From Pleurodeles waltl (Eukaryota > Chordata > Amphibia > Caudata > Salamandridae), in the NCBI RefSeq assembly GCF_031143425.1, contig NC_090441.1:220654928-220718927 (forward strand): a stretch of DNA of 64,000 nt. The letters are read 5' to 3'. Both the position numbers and the translations under genes were made by a program. This document shows positions 63,237-64,000 of the stretch, piece by piece. Numbering within the stretch: the first letter of the stretch is position 1; every line of letters starts with the position of its first letter. The notes under the pieces were generated by a model that was given only the letters and a program-made list of their open reading frames with translations, was not told the origin of the DNA and did not search any database.

Positions 63237-64000
63237 TGACCAAAGCTCTGATGAGGCACCAATGATGCTGGTACCAGCTCTGATGAGGCAACAATGATCA
63301 TGTTGGCAGCAGCTCTGATGAGGCACCAATGATTAGGCAGCAGCTCTGAGGCTCCAATGATGCTGGTAGCTGCTATGATGAGGCTCCAATGAAGCGGTCC
63401 CCAGCTCTGATGAGGCACCAGTGATGCTGGCAGCAGCTTTGATGAGGCACCAATGATGCTGGCAGCAGCTCTGAGGCTCCAATGCTGCTGGCAGCGGCTC
63501 TGATGAGGCTCCAATGAAGCAGTCACCAGCTCTGATGAGGCAGCAATGATGCTGGCAGCAGCCCTGATGAGGCACCAATGATGCTGGAAGCTGCTCTGAT
63601 GAGGCAACAATGATGCTGGGATCAGCTCTGATGAGGCACCAATGATGATGGCTGCAGCTCCCTAGTACCAATGACGCTTGCAGCCGACTCTGAGGCACCA
63701 ATGATCCTGCCAGCAGCTCTGATGTGACACTAATAATGCTGGCTGCAGCTCCAAGGCACCAATGATGCTGGCAGCAGCCTCTGAAGAGGCACCAACAATG
63801 CTTGGCAGTAGCTCTGATTATGCACCAATGATACTGGCAGCAGCGCCTCTGATAAGGCACTAACAATGCTGGCAGCAGCTCTGATGAGGTAGCAATGATG
63901 CTTGTAGCAGCTCTGATGGTGCACCAATGATGTTGGAAGCAACTTTGATGAGGCACCAGCGATGCTACCAGGAACTCTGGCGAGGCACCAATGAGCCTGC
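63237..64000. repeat. 32-bp minisatellite, runs off the right edge
   Basis: The unit is gctctgatgaggcaccaatg then atgctggcagca, 32 bp, well seen at 63531-63626. Units lose the tgatgag part in places (gctctgaggctccaatg). About 24 units are in the window and the array continues beyond 64000. Minus-strand frames of 60-207 codons are a by-product (HHWCLIRAA-type repeats) without family resemblance. Confidence 0.93.

Noticed and set aside
63333..63956. A 207-residue His/Trp-rich repeat protein on the minus strand
   Set aside because: It is the translation of the 32-bp minisatellite, with no start context and no non-repetitive part.

Overview
The window is intron-poor, repeat-dominated vertebrate DNA. 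By its content it comes from a salamander with a giant genome, most likely a newt such as Pleurodeles (inference). The support is a T-cell-receptor V gene with a recombination signal, Ty3/gypsy elements with LTRs of 3 kb or more, DIRS and CR1/L2-type LINE remains, and several PIF/Harbinger (transposase plus Myb-like partner) fossils. Gypsy and Harbinger expansions are a published trait of the Pleurodeles genome. I ran no species-level search.

Layout. 1-692 and 11944-17800 are one 37-bp minisatellite array. It is split by a young, almost intact LTR retrotransposon (693-11943, minus strand, TSD TTAAC) with pol order protease-integrase-RT-RNase H, the mark of the Gmr1-like gypsy clade. 17850-23852 is a 36-bp minisatellite with higher-order structure whose consensus has no stop codon in any of the six frames. 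24010-25510 is a broken DIRS pol fragment. 25915-27335 is a 55-bp tandem array. 27930-28682 holds the one convincing host gene: a two-exon T-cell-receptor alpha/delta-type V segment (minus strand) with a 23-bp-spacer signal. 29024-32350 and 33425-37028 are solo LTRs, each with a perfect 5-bp TSD. The second carries a nested 608-bp transposon made of nine consecutive hairpins.

37034-41800 holds old LTR-like sequence and three degenerate tandem arrays. 41815-42747 is a second transposon built as a chain of palindromes. 43231-53060 is mainly decayed Harbinger material: a transposase pseudogene at 49262-50526 and pieces of the Myb-like partner at 43985-44400, 47950-48560 and 51947-52697. A 1.5-kb insertion with 16-bp target repeats lies inside it. 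53068-56142 and 58290-62700 are two decayed copies of one CR1/L2/Rex1-type LINE. The second is broken by an LTR fragment. Between them lie another hairpin-chain element (56143-56624), an LTR fragment and another Harbinger Myb fragment. The window ends with a third LINE 3' end (plus strand) and a 32-bp minisatellite running off the right edge.

Only the V gene looks like a working host gene. The gypsy element is the only mobile element that looks nearly coding-competent; one in-frame TAG interrupts its gag-pol frame. The two hairpin-chain copies at 35.8 kb and 56.1 kb differ by paired changes that keep their stems intact, which I regard as the most unusual signal here.
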